Shown one piece after another: positions 19,482-29,023 of a DNA stretch of 64,000 nt. A program made the translations under genes and the position numbers. Source of the stretch: Salipaludibacillus neizhouensis (GTDB lineage: Bacteria > Bacillota > Bacilli > Bacillales > Salisediminibacteriaceae); the NCBI RefSeq assembly GCF_002886185.1, contig NZ_KZ614146.1, positions 2,650,930 through 2,714,929 of the forward strand, given 5' to 3'. The notes beneath the pieces were generated by a model. That model did not search any database and was not told the DNA's origin. It worked only from the letters and a program-made list of their open reading frames with translations. Each line of letters opens with the position of its first letter. Position 1 is the first letter of the stretch.

Positions 19482-20897
19482 TTATGAAGTTACAAGACGT
19501 TTAACAGCGGCTTTACCCTGATCCACACAATCAGGCAGGCCAATACCGTTATAACTGGCACCCACCAGGTCAATGCCTGGATAGGCTTCACTTAAACCTT
19601 GTCTGACTTTTTGAAGTTGTTCTAAATGACCTACCTCATACTGCGGCATTGCCTCTTTCCATCGTTTAATACGATAGAATAAGGGATCTCCTTCAATTTT
19701 CATAATATGGTCTAAGTCCTCTTTGACTTTTCCTAAAATTTCCTCATCTGTCATATTAACAATACTGTCATCTCCAGCCCTACCAACATACGCTCTTAAC
19801 AATGCGTAACCTTCAGGTGCAGAATGTACCCACTTCTTGTGAGTCCAAGTGCAGGCAGTAATCGTATAACCTGACTTTTTTGAAACTACAAAACCAGTTC
19901 CATCAATATCTTTTTTTATTGCTTCTTTAGGGTAGGCCAAAGCTACGGTTGCCACGGAAGTTGAAGGGATGTCTCCAAGGTACTTCATGAACTTTTCCTG
20001 CTCAAAAAGCTTAAAAGCTTGTTGATGAGGAGTAGTGAGGATAATTCGATCTACTGTATCCTTCGTACCATCTTGAAACAGCAGTTCGTATTTATCTTCT
20101 AATTTATTCACTTCAAGTAATGCTTTATTTTTATGAACACTGCCACTGTCCAATCTTTCCTCAATCCGATCTACAAACGATTGCAAACCTCCTAGAAAGG
20201 TTAAAAACATTCCTTTTGGTTTACTACCTTTTTCATTTTTAGGGCGAGCTGTTTTAGTTTGATTTTGCGCTCGCTGTGTTTTCATTCCAATAATTAAACT
20301 ACGATACTTGTTTTCCATTTGCTGAAATTGAGGAAAAGTTGCTTGCAAACTTAATTGATCAATATTGCCTGCATAGATTCCGGATAATAGAGGTTCAATT
20401 AAATGATCCACTACTTCATTACCTAATCTTTTACGAAAAAAATGCCCTAGTGACTCATCACCTTGGCCATTATTTGTTTTAGGCAATACCAAATCACATG
20501 CTGCCCTAGCCTTTCCCATAGGAGAAAATAATTTCGTTTTAGCAAATGGCATGATTTTTGTTGGAATTCCCATCACTGCACCTTCTGGCATAGGGTGTAA
20601 TGTATGATGATGTAAAATAAATGAACCAGAATGGTTATCCACTAAATCCTCATTCATGTTTACATCTTTTGCAAATTCGGACATACTTGTTTTTCTAGCC
20701 AAAAAGGAATCCGGACCTTTCTCGATAACAAAACCATCTTGATAATCAGTCTGAATTCTGCCTCCTAGCCTCCCGCTTCCTTCGTAGAGAGCATATTCAG
20801 CATCAATGTTACCTTGCTTGATTTCTTTTTCTAAGTAAAATGCAGCGGCAAGACCTGTTATCCCACCGCCAATAATTGCAATTCGTTGCTTAGACAT
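19482..20897 (-). CDS. hemY: Protoporphyrinogen/coproporphyrinogen III oxidase HemY (CgoX)
   Basis: An FAD enzyme that, in Gram-positive bacteria, oxidises coproporphyrinogen III to coproporphyrin III on the way to heme. The 471-residue protein starts with the dinucleotide fold [15 protein letters not shown], followed by [10 protein letters not shown] and [12 protein letters not shown], and ends with the C-terminal FAD block [15 protein letters not shown]. Length is normal. It overlaps the end of hemH by eight bases, so the two are translationally coupled in a hemE-hemH-hemY operon. Confidence 0.97.
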   Translation of the reverse strand: MSKQRIAIIGGGITGLAAAFYLEKEIKQGNIDAEYALYEGSGRLGGRIQTDYQDGFVIEKGPDSFLARKTSMSEFAKDVNMNEDLVDNHSGSFILHHHTLHPMPEGAVMGIPTKIMPFAKTKLFSPMGKARAACDLVLPKTNNGQGDESLGHFFRKRLGNEVVDHLIEPLLSGIYAGNIDQLSLQATFPQFQQMENKYRSLIIGMKTQRAQNQTKTARPKNEKGSKPKGMFLTFLGGLQSFVDRIEERLDSGSVHKNKALLEVNKLEDKYELLFQDGTKDTVDRIILTTPHQQAFKLFEQEKFMKYLGDIPSTSVATVALAYPKEAIKKDIDGTGFVVSKKSGYTITACTWTHKKWVHSAPEGYALLRAYVGRAGDDSIVNMTDEEILGKVKEDLDHIMKIEGDPLFYRIKRWKEAMPQYEVGHLEQLQKVRQGLSEAYPGIDLVGASYNGIGLPDCVDQGKAAVKRLVTS

Positions 20898-21831
20898 TAT
20901 TCTTAACCTTGAACGTTTTCTGGATAACGGAAGCTAAAGCATCGATAAATTCAGGTTTTGAATTTGGCATTTCCGGCCGGTAGTATCCTGCACCAACCTC
21001 GTCAGTAACAACCTTACATTCATAATCGTTATCAAATAATACTTCCAGGTGGTCAGCAACAAATCCAACAGGGCAATACATATACGCCTCATAATTATGT
21101 TTTTCGTGTAATTCTCTCGTTAAGTCCTGCACATCTGGTCCAATCCAAGGATCAGGAGTGTTCCCTTCACTTTGCCAGCCAATTTCATATTCCTTCACTC
21201 CTGCTTTTTCAGCAATCAAAGCAGCTGTTTCTTTCAGTTGGTCTGGGTACGGATCTCCGTTCTGCAGTATTTTTTCAGGTAAACTATGCGCTGAAAAGAT
21301 AACTACATGATTGCTGCGCTCTTTTTCCGTCATTGTTTCTCTTGTCTGTAGAATTTGATCCGCCCAATAATTAATAAAAGCCGACTCATCATACCAGCTT
21401 TCAACACTAGTAATAGAAGGACCTCCGATTAATTCAGATTCTTCCTTTGCACGACCGTTATAAGACTTCACACTAAACGTTGAATAGTGAGGTGCCAGCA
21501 CAATACTAACCGCTTCCTCAATCCCATCTTTCTTCATTTGGTGAACCGCATCTTCAATAAAGGGATCGATGTGCTTTAAACCTTGATAAGCCTTGAATTC
21601 AAGGTCATCGTATCTTTTATTGAGCTCTGCTTCCAACTTGTTCATTTGTTCGTCTGTAATTCTAGCTAACGGTGAAATTCCCCCAATTGCTTCATATCTT
21701 TCTGTCAAATCATCTAATTGTTCTTGTGATGGTTTTCTCCCTCTGCGAATATGGGTGTAATACGATTCAATTTCGCCCATATTTCTTGGTGTACCATAAG
21801 CCATTACTAATAAACCAATTGTTTTTTTCAA
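20890..21831 (-). CDS. hemH: Ferrochelatase (coproporphyrin ferrochelatase, CpfC)
   Basis: This enzyme inserts ferrous iron into the porphyrin (coproporphyrin III in Firmicutes). The 313-residue soluble protein begins [12 protein letters not shown], has [14 protein letters not shown] with the metal-binding His of the active site, the block [21 protein letters not shown], and [19 protein letters not shown] with the conserved His and Glu. It lacks the C-terminal extension and iron-sulphur cysteines of some actinobacterial forms. It sits 12 bases after hemE and overlaps hemY. Confidence 0.97.
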   Translation of the reverse strand: MKKTIGLLVMAYGTPRNMGEIESYYTHIRRGRKPSQEQLDDLTERYEAIGGISPLARITDEQMNKLEAELNKRYDDLEFKAYQGLKHIDPFIEDAVHQMKKDGIEEAVSIVLAPHYSTFSVKSYNGRAKEESELIGGPSITSVESWYDESAFINYWADQILQTRETMTEKERSNHVVIFSAHSLPEKILQNGDPYPDQLKETAALIAEKAGVKEYEIGWQSEGNTPDPWIGPDVQDLTRELHEKHNYEAYMYCPVGFVADHLEVLFDNDYECKVVTDEVGAGYYRPEMPNSKPEFIDALASVIQKTFKVKNNV

Positions 21832-21843
21832 TTTTTATCATCC

Positions 21844-22890
21844 TCAACGATTAATTTGTAGTAACTTTTCTGTTGAATATTCGTGAACAAAAGCAGTCAG
21901 CCTTTTCAAAGTTGCAGGGTCTACTTCAGGGAATACACCGTGTCCAAGATTAAAAATATACCCTGGCTGCTTCATGCCTTGGTCCAAAATTTCTTTTGTT
22001 TTCTCTTCAATAACATTCCAGGGAGCCAATAACACAGAAGGATCCAAATTACCTTGCACTGTTTTTGTAATACCATCAGCTCTTGCTTCGTTAATTGGAT
22101 ATCGCCAGTCAAGGCCCACAACATCTAACGGAAGATCGTGCCAATCTAGAGAAAGATGTCTGGCACCTACACCAAACATAATTAGGGGAACACCTTCTCC
22201 TCTTAATTCAGTAAATATTTTCGTCATTATCGGCTTCACATAAGTTCGATAATCTTGCTGGTTTAAGGCTCCAACCCATGAATCAAATATTTGAATCGCT
22301 TGTGCACCAGCATTAATTTGCGCTTTTACATACCTAATTACCGCATCTCCAAGTTTGTCCATTAATAGATTCCATGTTTCAGACTGTGAGTACATCATTG
22401 CTTTCGTTTTATTGTAATTTTTAGATGGTCCGCCTTCAATCATGTAGCTCGCCAATGTAAAAGGAGCGCCACTAAAGCTAATTAGGGGTACATTCAATTG
22501 TGTTCTAAGCAATTTAATTGTTTCAAGTACAAAATCAACATCTTTTTCCGGTTCAAGCTGTCCTAATCTTTGTACATCTTTCAGCGAACTGAAAGGGTTT
22601 GAAATGACTGGACCAATGCCTTTTTCTATTTTTACATCTACGCCAATAGCCGGTAAAGGAGTCATAATATCCTTATATAAAATCGCAGCATCGTTATTAT
22701 ATTGGTCAACTGGTAATTTCGTTACGTACGCGCACGTTTCAGGACGATGAGTAATCTCTTCTAAACTATACTTTTTCTTTATTTCTCTATATTCCGGCTG
22801 GGATCTTCCCGCCTGTCTCATATACCATACTGGCACATGGCTCGTTTGCTCTTGCCTGCATGCTTTTAAAAACTGATCATTAAATTCCAT
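21844..22890 (-). CDS. hemE: Uroporphyrinogen decarboxylase
   Basis: HemE decarboxylates the four acetate side chains of uroporphyrinogen III. The 348-residue protein has [17 protein letters not shown] with the conserved active-site Arg residues, [15 protein letters not shown] with the catalytic-site Asp region, and the C-terminal [13 protein letters not shown] 22890 is preferred because AAAGG lies seven bases upstream and the N-terminus then matches the family; a TTG six bases further upstream is less likely. It is the first gene of hemEHY. The upstream space is filled by three fused AACGC repeats and then the PBP gene, as pbpF neighbours hemEHY in B. subtilis. Confidence 0.97.
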   Translation of the reverse strand: MEFNDQFLKACRQEQTSHVPVWYMRQAGRSQPEYREIKKKYSLEEITHRPETCAYVTKLPVDQYNNDAAILYKDIMTPLPAIGVDVKIEKGIGPVISNPFSSLKDVQRLGQLEPEKDVDFVLETIKLLRTQLNVPLISFSGAPFTLASYMIEGGPSKNYNKTKAMMYSQSETWNLLMDKLGDAVIRYVKAQINAGAQAIQIFDSWVGALNQQDYRTYVKPIMTKIFTELRGEGVPLIMFGVGARHLSLDWHDLPLDVVGLDWRYPINEARADGITKTVQGNLDPSVLLAPWNVIEEKTKEILDQGMKQPGYIFNLGHGVFPEVDPATLKRLTAFVHEYSTEKLLQINR

Positions 22891-23052
22891 CGTCAACCTT
22901 TACACCCCATGTCTAAAATTATGTTTGATTTTCTATCTTGCCATTACTTTCTCACTATGTAACATTATACTTAAATTATAATGGACAATACAATAATTGA
23001 GGATCCATGTCACTATTTTGAAAAAATTACGTTCACAATCTGATCACATTTT

Positions 23053-23165
23053 ATAAGAAAAACGCGTAGCGTTTTTTATTAAAAGCAACGTTAGCTTCTG
23101 CCGCCATCTTTTAAGTAGCAAGGTGATCTTCCTTGTTACGTGCGGCTGAAGGTAGTTGCCTTCTG
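23053..23165 (+). repeat. AACGC repeat family, copy 4 (subfamily II)
   Basis: ATAAGAAAAACGCGTAGCG starts the copy, and the head can fold as AAAAACGC-GTA-GCGTTTTTT. The arms are AACGTTAGCTTCTGCCGCC and GCGGCTGAAGGTAGTTGCC, with an inner hairpin built on AGTAGCAAGG and CCTTGTTAC. It is the first of three directly joined copies between hemE and the PBP gene. Confidence 0.85.
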
Positions 23166-23173
23166 TCTACAAA

Positions 23174-23322
23174 TCGAGTAGCCGTCTTTTATTAAATACA
23201 GCGTGATCTTTAAAGCCACCCCGAGTAGCACCTATGTAGTGCGTGTAGGTGCTACTCGAAAGGAGGGCGAACTTCCCTTGATGCGTGTGGCGTAAAGATA
23301 GCTGTCAACTTATACTTTTTGG
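23174..23322 (+). repeat. AACGC repeat family, copy 5 (subfamily I, head truncated)
   Basis: It lacks ATAAGAAAAACGC but has GTCTTTTATTAAATACAGCG, a GATCTTTAAAGCCACC arm, the internal hairpin GAGTAGCACCTA/TAGGTGCTACTC (23223-23257) and the full tail GTGGCGTAAAGATAGCTGTC followed by AACTTATAC. It is joined to copies 4 and 6. Confidence 0.85.
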
Positions 23323-23464
23323 CAAGAAAAACGCGTAGCGTTTTTTATTAAAAGCAACGTTAGCTTCTGCCGCCCCCAATAGCACCTATCAAATTCCTTC
23401 CTAGGTGCTATTCGAATTATCTAGTGATAAATGGCTTTCCGCGGGCAACGCTATACGCCCTTTT
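23323..23464 (+). repeat. AACGC repeat family, copy 6 (chimeric)
   Basis: The head and subfamily II 5' arm are identical to copy 4 over about 50 bases (CAAGAAAAACGCGTAGCG through GCTTCTGCCGCC). The middle is an AATAGCACCTA...TAGGTGCTATT hairpin. The 3' part differs and ends GCTATACGCCCTTTTATTAA, which looks like an inverted head piece touching the stop codon of the PBP gene. Confidence 0.75.
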
Positions 23465-23465
23465 A

Positions 23466-25622
23466 TTAAGAAGCGCTGTCTCGTGAAAATAATTGGAATT
23501 CTGCGTCTGCTTGATTAGATGCTTCACCTTCTCTGTCGATCTGTGGATTAAAAGGTACCACTACATAGGAGGAAGAAGAAAAAACGCCTGCTCCTTTTAC
23601 GGTATAATCACTTTCTCCAACAACTTCATCTATAAGTTTACGATCATTCCCAACTACTTCATAAATCCGGTAATGCAAGCGATCATCCTGACTGGAAGAC
23701 CACGACAGCTCTACCCGGCCACCCGTAAATCCAATTTTTAAATTTGCAGATAAATCATCAATATCAACAAATTGGATCGGACCTTCTAAATCCTCTACCC
23801 CATCCGGTACCTCAAAAGCTAGATTTGTTTCAGAGGAATCAGGGTACATTTCCTGCAGTACAGTTTTAAATGCGATTGTAGTAACATCGCTGGATGCGGT
23901 CATATAGTTTTCTTCATCATCAGTATCGAGCCCCATCCAAATAGCACCTGAGACGTCTGGTGTATACCCTGCAAACCATATATCTCGTGATGCACCTTCT
24001 ACAGATTCAAGAGAAGTCGTTCCAGTCTTCCCCGCTAGAGCCCCATTAAATTGACCCGAAGTTCCTGTGCCTTCTTGGATTACTGCTTCCAACATACGTG
24101 TCATATCCCAGGCTGTTTTAGGAGAGTAAACTTCTGCTTCTTCGATAACCACTTCGGCCACCATTTCATCATTTCTATCATAAATTTTATCAATTAAATA
24201 AGGTTCAGAGTATACGCCATTATTTGCTAAAGTCCTATACAAGGAGGCTATTGTCAATGGTGAAACTCCTTGGTCCAAACCTCCCAATGCCATTCCTAAT
24301 CCATCGTCATCCAACAAAAGATGTTGTTTTTCTAAATATGATTTTGAGATACCAATCCCCAATTGGTCCAACGCCCAAACAGCGGGTAGATTAACTGAAT
24401 CTTTTATAGCATCGTACAATGTTATTTCTCCTGTGTATTGTCCACTAATATTTTGAGGCTCATACCCATCAAAATTTATTTGCTCATCCTTTAGAAGTGA
24501 GTACGGATTAAAAAGTCCTTCTTCCATTGCTGGTGCATAAACCGCTATTGGTTTGAAAACCGATCCAGGAGCACGAAGAGCTTGATCGGCCCGATTAAAC
24601 CCTTTTCGAACATAATCCCGACCCCCTTGCACAGCAATAACTGCTCCTGTGTCATTATCTAGTAAAACCATACTTCCCTGGACATTCGAACCAGGAAACG
24701 TTTCATCCTTTTGGAATTGTTCGTAAAGCACTTCTTGCGCCACTTTATCCATTTCAACGACTATTGTGTACCCACCTTTCAGTATTTCTGCTTCACTAAT
24801 TTGGTGGTCTTCCTCAGCTTCCTGCAAAACCATATCTATATAAGATAAATAAGCCTGATTTTCCGTGATCTTCGTTTGATCTGTAGGAATCGTTTTTCCT
24901 TGCAACCTAACAGTTTCTTCCGCTGATAACTTCCCTCTCAGTTCCATCGTTCGCAACACTAAATCCCTACGCTCCTTGCTTCTTTCAGGATCCAAAAAAG
25001 GAGAATAGTGACTTGGTGCTTTGATTAACGATGCTAAAAGGGCACCTTCTTCAATAGAAATGTCTTTTACATCCTTATCAAAATATAGCTTGGAAGCCGC
25101 TTGAACTCCATGGGCTCCATGACCAAAATATATTCGGTTTAAATACATTTCCAAAATGTCGTCCTTTGAATATCTTTGTTCCAAATTAACCGCAATCAGA
25201 ACTTCCTTTGTTTTTCTTAACCAGGATTTCTCATTTGTTAAAAACGCATTTTTTGCCAATTGTTGAGTAATTGTGCTCGCGCCCTCTGCTTTTGATTGCG
25301 TAATAACGTCCCGGTATAATGCGCGGGCAATCGCACGAATATCTATACCAGTATGCTCATAAAAGCGGTGATCTTCAATCGAAATAAAAGCATCTTTTAC
25401 ATGATTCGGGATGTCCTCAAGATCTACAATTTCACGGTTCTCAACAAACAGTCTAGTAATCTCATTTCCATCTCGATCAACTATTTTTGTTGACTCATTT
25501 AACACTAAATCTTTTTCATCTATGGCATAATTACCGAATAGTATTATTACAAAATATACAGCTAATCCTACTGTGAATAACGAAACTATAAAGAATAAAA
25601 TAGACATGATTTTCTTTTTCAA
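23466..25622 (-). CDS. pbpF: Class A penicillin-binding protein (PBP1A family, PbpF-like)
   Basis: A bifunctional peptidoglycan synthase of 718 residues. One membrane anchor (about 8-30) is followed by a GT51 glycosyltransferase domain with catalytic Glu 83 in EDHRFYEHTG, then a transpeptidase domain with SVFK (active Ser 354), SVN and KTGT motifs. A C-terminal region (about 640-705) resembles a fibronectin type III-like beta domain. The TTG start at 25622 follows GGAGGTGAAAG. PbpF of B. subtilis lies beside hemEHY, as here, and is expressed in the forespore; the symbol rests on that synteny. An AACGC repeat flanks each side of the gene. Confidence 0.92.
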   Translation of the reverse strand: MKKKIMSILFFIVSLFTVGLAVYFVIILFGNYAIDEKDLVLNESTKIVDRDGNEITRLFVENREIVDLEDIPNHVKDAFISIEDHRFYEHTGIDIRAIARALYRDVITQSKAEGASTITQQLAKNAFLTNEKSWLRKTKEVLIAVNLEQRYSKDDILEMYLNRIYFGHGAHGVQAASKLYFDKDVKDISIEEGALLASLIKAPSHYSPFLDPERSKERRDLVLRTMELRGKLSAEETVRLQGKTIPTDQTKITENQAYLSYIDMVLQEAEEDHQISEAEILKGGYTIVVEMDKVAQEVLYEQFQKDETFPGSNVQGSMVLLDNDTGAVIAVQGGRDYVRKGFNRADQALRAPGSVFKPIAVYAPAMEEGLFNPYSLLKDEQINFDGYEPQNISGQYTGEITLYDAIKDSVNLPAVWALDQLGIGISKSYLEKQHLLLDDDGLGMALGGLDQGVSPLTIASLYRTLANNGVYSEPYLIDKIYDRNDEMVAEVVIEEAEVYSPKTAWDMTRMLEAVIQEGTGTSGQFNGALAGKTGTTSLESVEGASRDIWFAGYTPDVSGAIWMGLDTDDEENYMTASSDVTTIAFKTVLQEMYPDSSETNLAFEVPDGVEDLEGPIQFVDIDDLSANLKIGFTGGRVELSWSSSQDDRLHYRIYEVVGNDRKLIDEVVGESDYTVKGAGVFSSSSYVVVPFNPQIDREGEASNQADAEFQLFSRDSAS

Positions 25623-25662
25623 CGATCTTTCACCTCCACTTCAAAGTATTATACTCCACGAA

Positions 25663-25817
25663 ATAAGAAAAACGCAAAGCGACTTTTGTTAAATACATCG
25701 TTATCTTTCGCCACCCCCGAGTAGCACCTACGTAGTGCGTGTAGGTGCTACTCGATAGGAAGATGGGTTTCCTTGACACGCGTGGCGTAAAGATAGTTGT
25801 CTACTTATACATTCTTT
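25663..25817 (+). repeat. AACGC repeat family, copy 7 (subfamily I)
   Basis: Nearly full-length. Head ATAAGAAAAACGCAAAGCG; arm ATCTTTCGCCACCC; internal hairpin GAGTAGCACCTAC/GTAGGTGCTACTC with a GTAGTGCGT loop; then CCTTGACACGCGTGGCG and TAAAGATAGTTGTC. It lies between divergent pbpF and ccdA, so it cannot be a simple terminator of either. Confidence 0.88.
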
Positions 25818-26027
25818 TTAAACATGACGAATCTTCTTAGTTAAAAAAGATAAGTGTCAAAAAAGGTTTCAAACAGAAAAAAATGACATTTAAGTGAAAA
25901 AGATTCTAATCTCGTCCCATTTCATGTATATTGTAATGGGTATTTTTTTTCTTGACACTGTTATCATTCAGTGTTGATTATTCTATATAATTCATAAATA
26001 GTGCCTTTTTCTAAAGGAGGTTAAGGT
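25818..26027 (+). other. ccdA upstream region with a short palindrome
   Basis: This gene-free, AT-rich stretch holds TTGACACTGTTATCATTCAG (from 25952), in which ACACTG and CAGTGT form an inverted repeat, followed by TATATAAT about 30 bases downstream. The TTGACA to TATAAT spacing is too long for a normal sigma-A promoter. An AAGGAGG ribosome site precedes ccdA. Nothing else is recognised. Confidence 0.4.
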
Positions 26028-26771
26028 ATGGTATTTTCAAGTATTTTCATTATAAACGAAGTGTCATTTTTATCGCTTGTGATTTCTCTTTTTGCTGGCG
26101 TCGTGTCATTTCTATCGCCTTGTGTATTTCCACTCGTCCCGGCGTATATTGCTCAGTTAACTGGAAGTGGCATTTCAGAAAACCAAATAGCCGCCGATAA
26201 GCGTCTTATTTTCACGAGAAGCATTGGATTTATCGCAGGTTTCACTTCTATATTTTTAGTTTTAGGCGCTTCTTCCTCTTTTATTGGATCATTTTTCCTT
26301 AAAAATTCTGCATTATTAGAACAATTAGGTGGAATTATTATTGTTCTATTTGGTCTTCAATTGAACGGAATTTTTAGTTTGAATTTCTTAATGCGTGAAA
26401 AAAGATTCAGAGGACCGGCCAAATCGGCCAGCTTTGGAAGATCTGTTCTATTCGGTCTTGTTTTTGCTGCTGGATGGTCGCCTTGCATTGGCCTTGTGCT
26501 CGGTTCTATTTTAACACTCGCTGCCGATACTGGAACTTATGGAGCAATGTTGCTACTGTTTGCATATTCTATTGGTATAGGCATCCCGTTTTTACTTGTT
26601 GCCATGCTCTATTCAAAATCAATAAATAAAATTAAAAACCTTAATAAGTTCCTGCCTATTATTCAAAAATCGAGTGGAGTAATTATGATTGTGTTAGGAA
26701 TCATGCTATTTACGGGACTTTTCGCTAGAGTAGCTGCTTATCTCTCGCAATATATTCCGTTTAGTATTTAA
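26028..26771 (+). CDS. ccdA: Cytochrome c biogenesis protein CcdA (thiol-disulfide transporter)
   Basis: CcdA passes electrons from cytoplasmic thioredoxin across the membrane for cytochrome c maturation and, in Bacillus, for spore cortex thiol proteins. The 247-residue protein has six hydrophobic segments and the two family cysteines in FLSPCVFPLVPAY (segment 1) and GWSPCIGLVLGSI (segment 4). The start follows AAGGAGGTTAAGGT. Its partner resA/stoA or ccdC is not in the window. A strong terminator follows. Confidence 0.95.
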   Translation: MVFSSIFIINEVSFLSLVISLFAGVVSFLSPCVFPLVPAYIAQLTGSGISENQIAADKRLIFTRSIGFIAGFTSIFLVLGASSSFIGSFFLKNSALLEQLGGIIIVLFGLQLNGIFSLNFLMREKRFRGPAKSASFGRSVLFGLVFAAGWSPCIGLVLGSILTLAADTGTYGAMLLLFAYSIGIGIPFLLVAMLYSKSINKIKNLNKFLPIIQKSSGVIMIVLGIMLFTGLFARVAAYLSQYIPFSI

Positions 26772-26809
26772 CTCCTCAGGCAAAAAAATTAATACATGAA
26801 TTAAAGCGA

Positions 26810-26854
26810 AGGCATTGGAAAAGTACTCATCTACTTTTTTCAATGCCTTCCTTT
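26810..26854 (+). terminator. Intrinsic terminator after ccdA
   Basis: The arms AAGGCATTGGAAAAGTA and TACTTTTTTCAATGCCTT surround a CTCATC loop, followed by CCTTT. Confidence 0.85.
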
Positions 26855-26885
26855 GCCAATGGCTTTTCGAAAAACTCGTGAAACA

Positions 26886-26942
26886 TAGGGCGCGAAAGTT
26901 CACGCTGTATTTAATAAAAGACGGCTATGCCGTTTTTCTTAT
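26886..26942 (-). repeat. AACGC repeat family, copy 8 (minus strand, 5' part only)
   Basis: Read on the minus strand: ATAAGAAAAACGGCATAGCC, then GTCTTTTATTAAATACAGCG and TGAACTTTCGCGCCC. This matches the head and first arm of subfamily I, in the opposite orientation to the other copies. The 3' half is absent. It lies directly upstream of the M20 gene. Confidence 0.8.
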
Positions 26943-26992
26943 CGAAAAATGTTATGATTAACCTCTAGAGAGTTGAATAGGGAGTGAGTACA

Positions 26993-28171
26993 TTGAATAA
27001 TAAATTGCATGAAAAATTAGCAAGTTATTTTGATGAAATGGTCCAGATTAGACGCTATTTGCATCAGCACCCTGAATTATCATTTGAGGAAGTCGAGACA
27101 CCTAAATATATTGCAACATATCATAAAGAGCTGGGTCATGAAGTAAGAGAAAATGTAGGAGGTCGCGGAGTAGTTGCGAAGCTTCACGGAGCAAAACCTG
27201 GTCCAACTGTTGCATTACGGGCAGATTTTGATGCACTGCCAATTCAAGATGAAAAAGATGTTCCTTACAAATCTCTTGTTCCTGGCGTAATGCACGCATG
27301 TGGGCACGATGGTCACACATCATTACTGTTAGTTTTAGCGAAAGTTCTTAATGAAATAAAAGAGGAACTAAGTGGTACCGTGGTTTTTATTCATCAATTT
27401 GCGGAAGAACATGCTCCTGGTGGGGCAAAACCAATGATCGAAGACGGTTGCCTAGATGGAGTAGACGTTATCTATGGCACTCATTTATGGGCTACGATTC
27501 CTTTAGGACAAATTGAATACACAGAAGGCCCAATAATGGCTGCGGCAGATCATTTTACGGTAACTGTTCAAGGTAAAGGTGGTCACGGTGCACAGCCGCA
27601 TCACACGAAAGATTCCATTCTAATTGGCTCGCAAATTGTCCAGTCGTTGCAACATATTGTGAGTAGAAGAGTAGATCCAATGGATTCCGCGGTCATTAGC
27701 ATTGGTGCATTTGATGCAGTGAACGCCTATAATGTTATTGCCGATACTGCAAGGTTAGAGGGGACTGTAAGGACCTTCAGCCAAGACATTCAACAACAGA
27801 TCCAAAAAGATATGAACGAAGTAATTCAAGGTGTAGTTGCTAGCTATGGTGCCACTGTCAAATTTGATTATTCTTATGGTTATCCAGCCGTTATCAATCA
27901 TAAAGAACAAGCACAAATTGTTCAGCAAGTGGCGAGCCAAACACCGGAAATTACAGAAGTGGTGCATTCCAGACCTCAAATGGGAGGAGAAGATTTTAGT
28001 TATTACCTCCAAAATGTAAAAGGTGCTTTCTTTTTTACCGGAGCTGAAAATCCAAGTTGGGAAACCACGTATCCTCATCACCATCCGCACTTCGATATTG
28101 ATGAACGTTCAATGCTTCATGGGGCTAACTTATTGGGAAACCTAGTATTAAAAACTTTTGAAAATGCATAG
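26993..28171 (+). CDS. M20-family amidohydrolase (N-acyl amino acid hydrolase type)
   Basis: A zinc-dependent amidohydrolase of about 392 residues, in the AmhX/IlvE-hydrolase-like M20D group. Features: HQHPELSFEE, HACGHDGHTSLL with metal His residues, QFAEEHAPGGAKPMIEDG with the catalytic Glu pair, and a dimerisation domain (about 180-290) with GKGGHGAQPHHTKD. The TTG at 26993 is chosen as start because GGGAGTGAG lies at the right distance; a GTG nine bases earlier overlaps that site. The substrate (N-acyl amino acid, or possibly an acylated peptide) cannot be told. It ends in a bidirectional terminator shared with ecsC. Confidence 0.88.
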   Translation: MNNKLHEKLASYFDEMVQIRRYLHQHPELSFEEVETPKYIATYHKELGHEVRENVGGRGVVAKLHGAKPGPTVALRADFDALPIQDEKDVPYKSLVPGVMHACGHDGHTSLLLVLAKVLNEIKEELSGTVVFIHQFAEEHAPGGAKPMIEDGCLDGVDVIYGTHLWATIPLGQIEYTEGPIMAAADHFTVTVQGKGGHGAQPHHTKDSILIGSQIVQSLQHIVSRRVDPMDSAVISIGAFDAVNAYNVIADTARLEGTVRTFSQDIQQQIQKDMNEVIQGVVASYGATVKFDYSYGYPAVINHKEQAQIVQQVASQTPEITEVVHSRPQMGGEDFSYYLQNVKGAFFFTGAENPSWETTYPHHHPHFDIDERSMLHGANLLGNLVLKTFENA

Positions 28172-28187
28172 AACATTCGTTAAGGCG

Positions 28188-28226
28188 AAAGATCCCTCTT
28201 GAAAGTTATTCAAGAGGGATCTTTTC
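28188..28226. terminator. Bidirectional terminator between the M20 gene and ecsC
   Basis: The arms AAAGATCCCTCTTGAA and TTCAAGAGGGATCTTTT form a 16-bp stem between convergent genes. Confidence 0.92.
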
Positions 28227-28240
28227 TGTTTTGCTTATAC

Positions 28241-28987
28241 TTACTGTAAGACTTTTGTTTGATAAATTTCTCGATGCCTGTAGCTGTTTTTAGCGTGGTA
28301 AGCCAGCATGTCTAAATAATGATAGTTAGCTGTCGCCCCAACGATCGCCCCAAATCCCGGAATAAGCTGCAACGTTTTCGGCAAATCAATAAAGTCTCTG
28401 TATTCTAATTGAAAGGATTTCCAGTCAATTTCTTCAAGGCTCGGATTTGGATTCACCCATGACTCTTTCGTCTCTTGCCAATGGGTTACTTTCTCGAAAG
28501 CCTCGACTCTTCGTTGTTCTTTCGAGAAAGCTAACTGGAATACATGAAGTAAAAATAAACGCTCACTTATATTTTCTACATCATGTCCATAAATCTTTGC
28601 CGTATCGAAAAGGAATTTCATTTTTATATTTAAAAGTAACGGAAAGTCGGCTATTCCCAGAAAAATCCCACCAAAACCAGTACCCGCACCTTCTAATGCT
28701 GCCGTTCTTTTGTACGTTTTAATTTTTTCATCAAGTACTTTCTCGCGTTCTGTTAAAGATATGTCGGTTAATATAGGCTGACCAGATAAATAATCACTGC
28801 TTGCTATCGTCGCTCTAATCATTTGTTTGACACCTTCTGTAACAACACGATGCAGTTTATCCGGCAGTTTGTTATTGATTTTATTTTGCCATCGCTTGCT
28901 TACTTTTTCGGGCATCGATAACGTGCGTAAACTCCTGTATTCCCACCGTTCCAGTTCCCGTTCGAGTTTTTTTAACTCTTCCGTCAT
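28241..28987 (-). CDS. ecsC: EcsC family protein
   Basis: A 248-residue EcsC-family protein of unknown biochemical function, encoded with the Ecs ABC transporter in Bacillus. Family segments visible: GAGTGFGGIFLGIADFPLLLNIKMKFL, and near the C-terminus LIPGFGAIVGATANYHYLDML. It has two moderately hydrophobic Gly-rich stretches that may associate with the membrane. It follows ecsB by 36 bases on the same strand, as in B. subtilis ecsABC. Confidence 0.92.
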   Translation of the reverse strand: MTEELKKLERELERWEYRSLRTLSMPEKVSKRWQNKINNKLPDKLHRVVTEGVKQMIRATIASSDYLSGQPILTDISLTEREKVLDEKIKTYKRTAALEGAGTGFGGIFLGIADFPLLLNIKMKFLFDTAKIYGHDVENISERLFLLHVFQLAFSKEQRRVEAFEKVTHWQETKESWVNPNPSLEEIDWKSFQLEYRDFIDLPKTLQLIPGFGAIVGATANYHYLDMLAYHAKNSYRHREIYQTKVLQ

Positions 28988-29023
28988 TAGTACAGCTCCT
29001 TCCTCTTACTTATACTTACGATA

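Noticed and set aside
23053-23464. Possible CRISPR array
   Set aside because: The three repeats are about 110-150 bases, differ from each other and have no spacers or cas genes nearby.
25800-26000. Sigma-A promoter for ccdA from TTGACA at 25952
   Set aside because: The spacing to TATAAT is about 30 bases, too long; recorded only as a palindrome-containing region.
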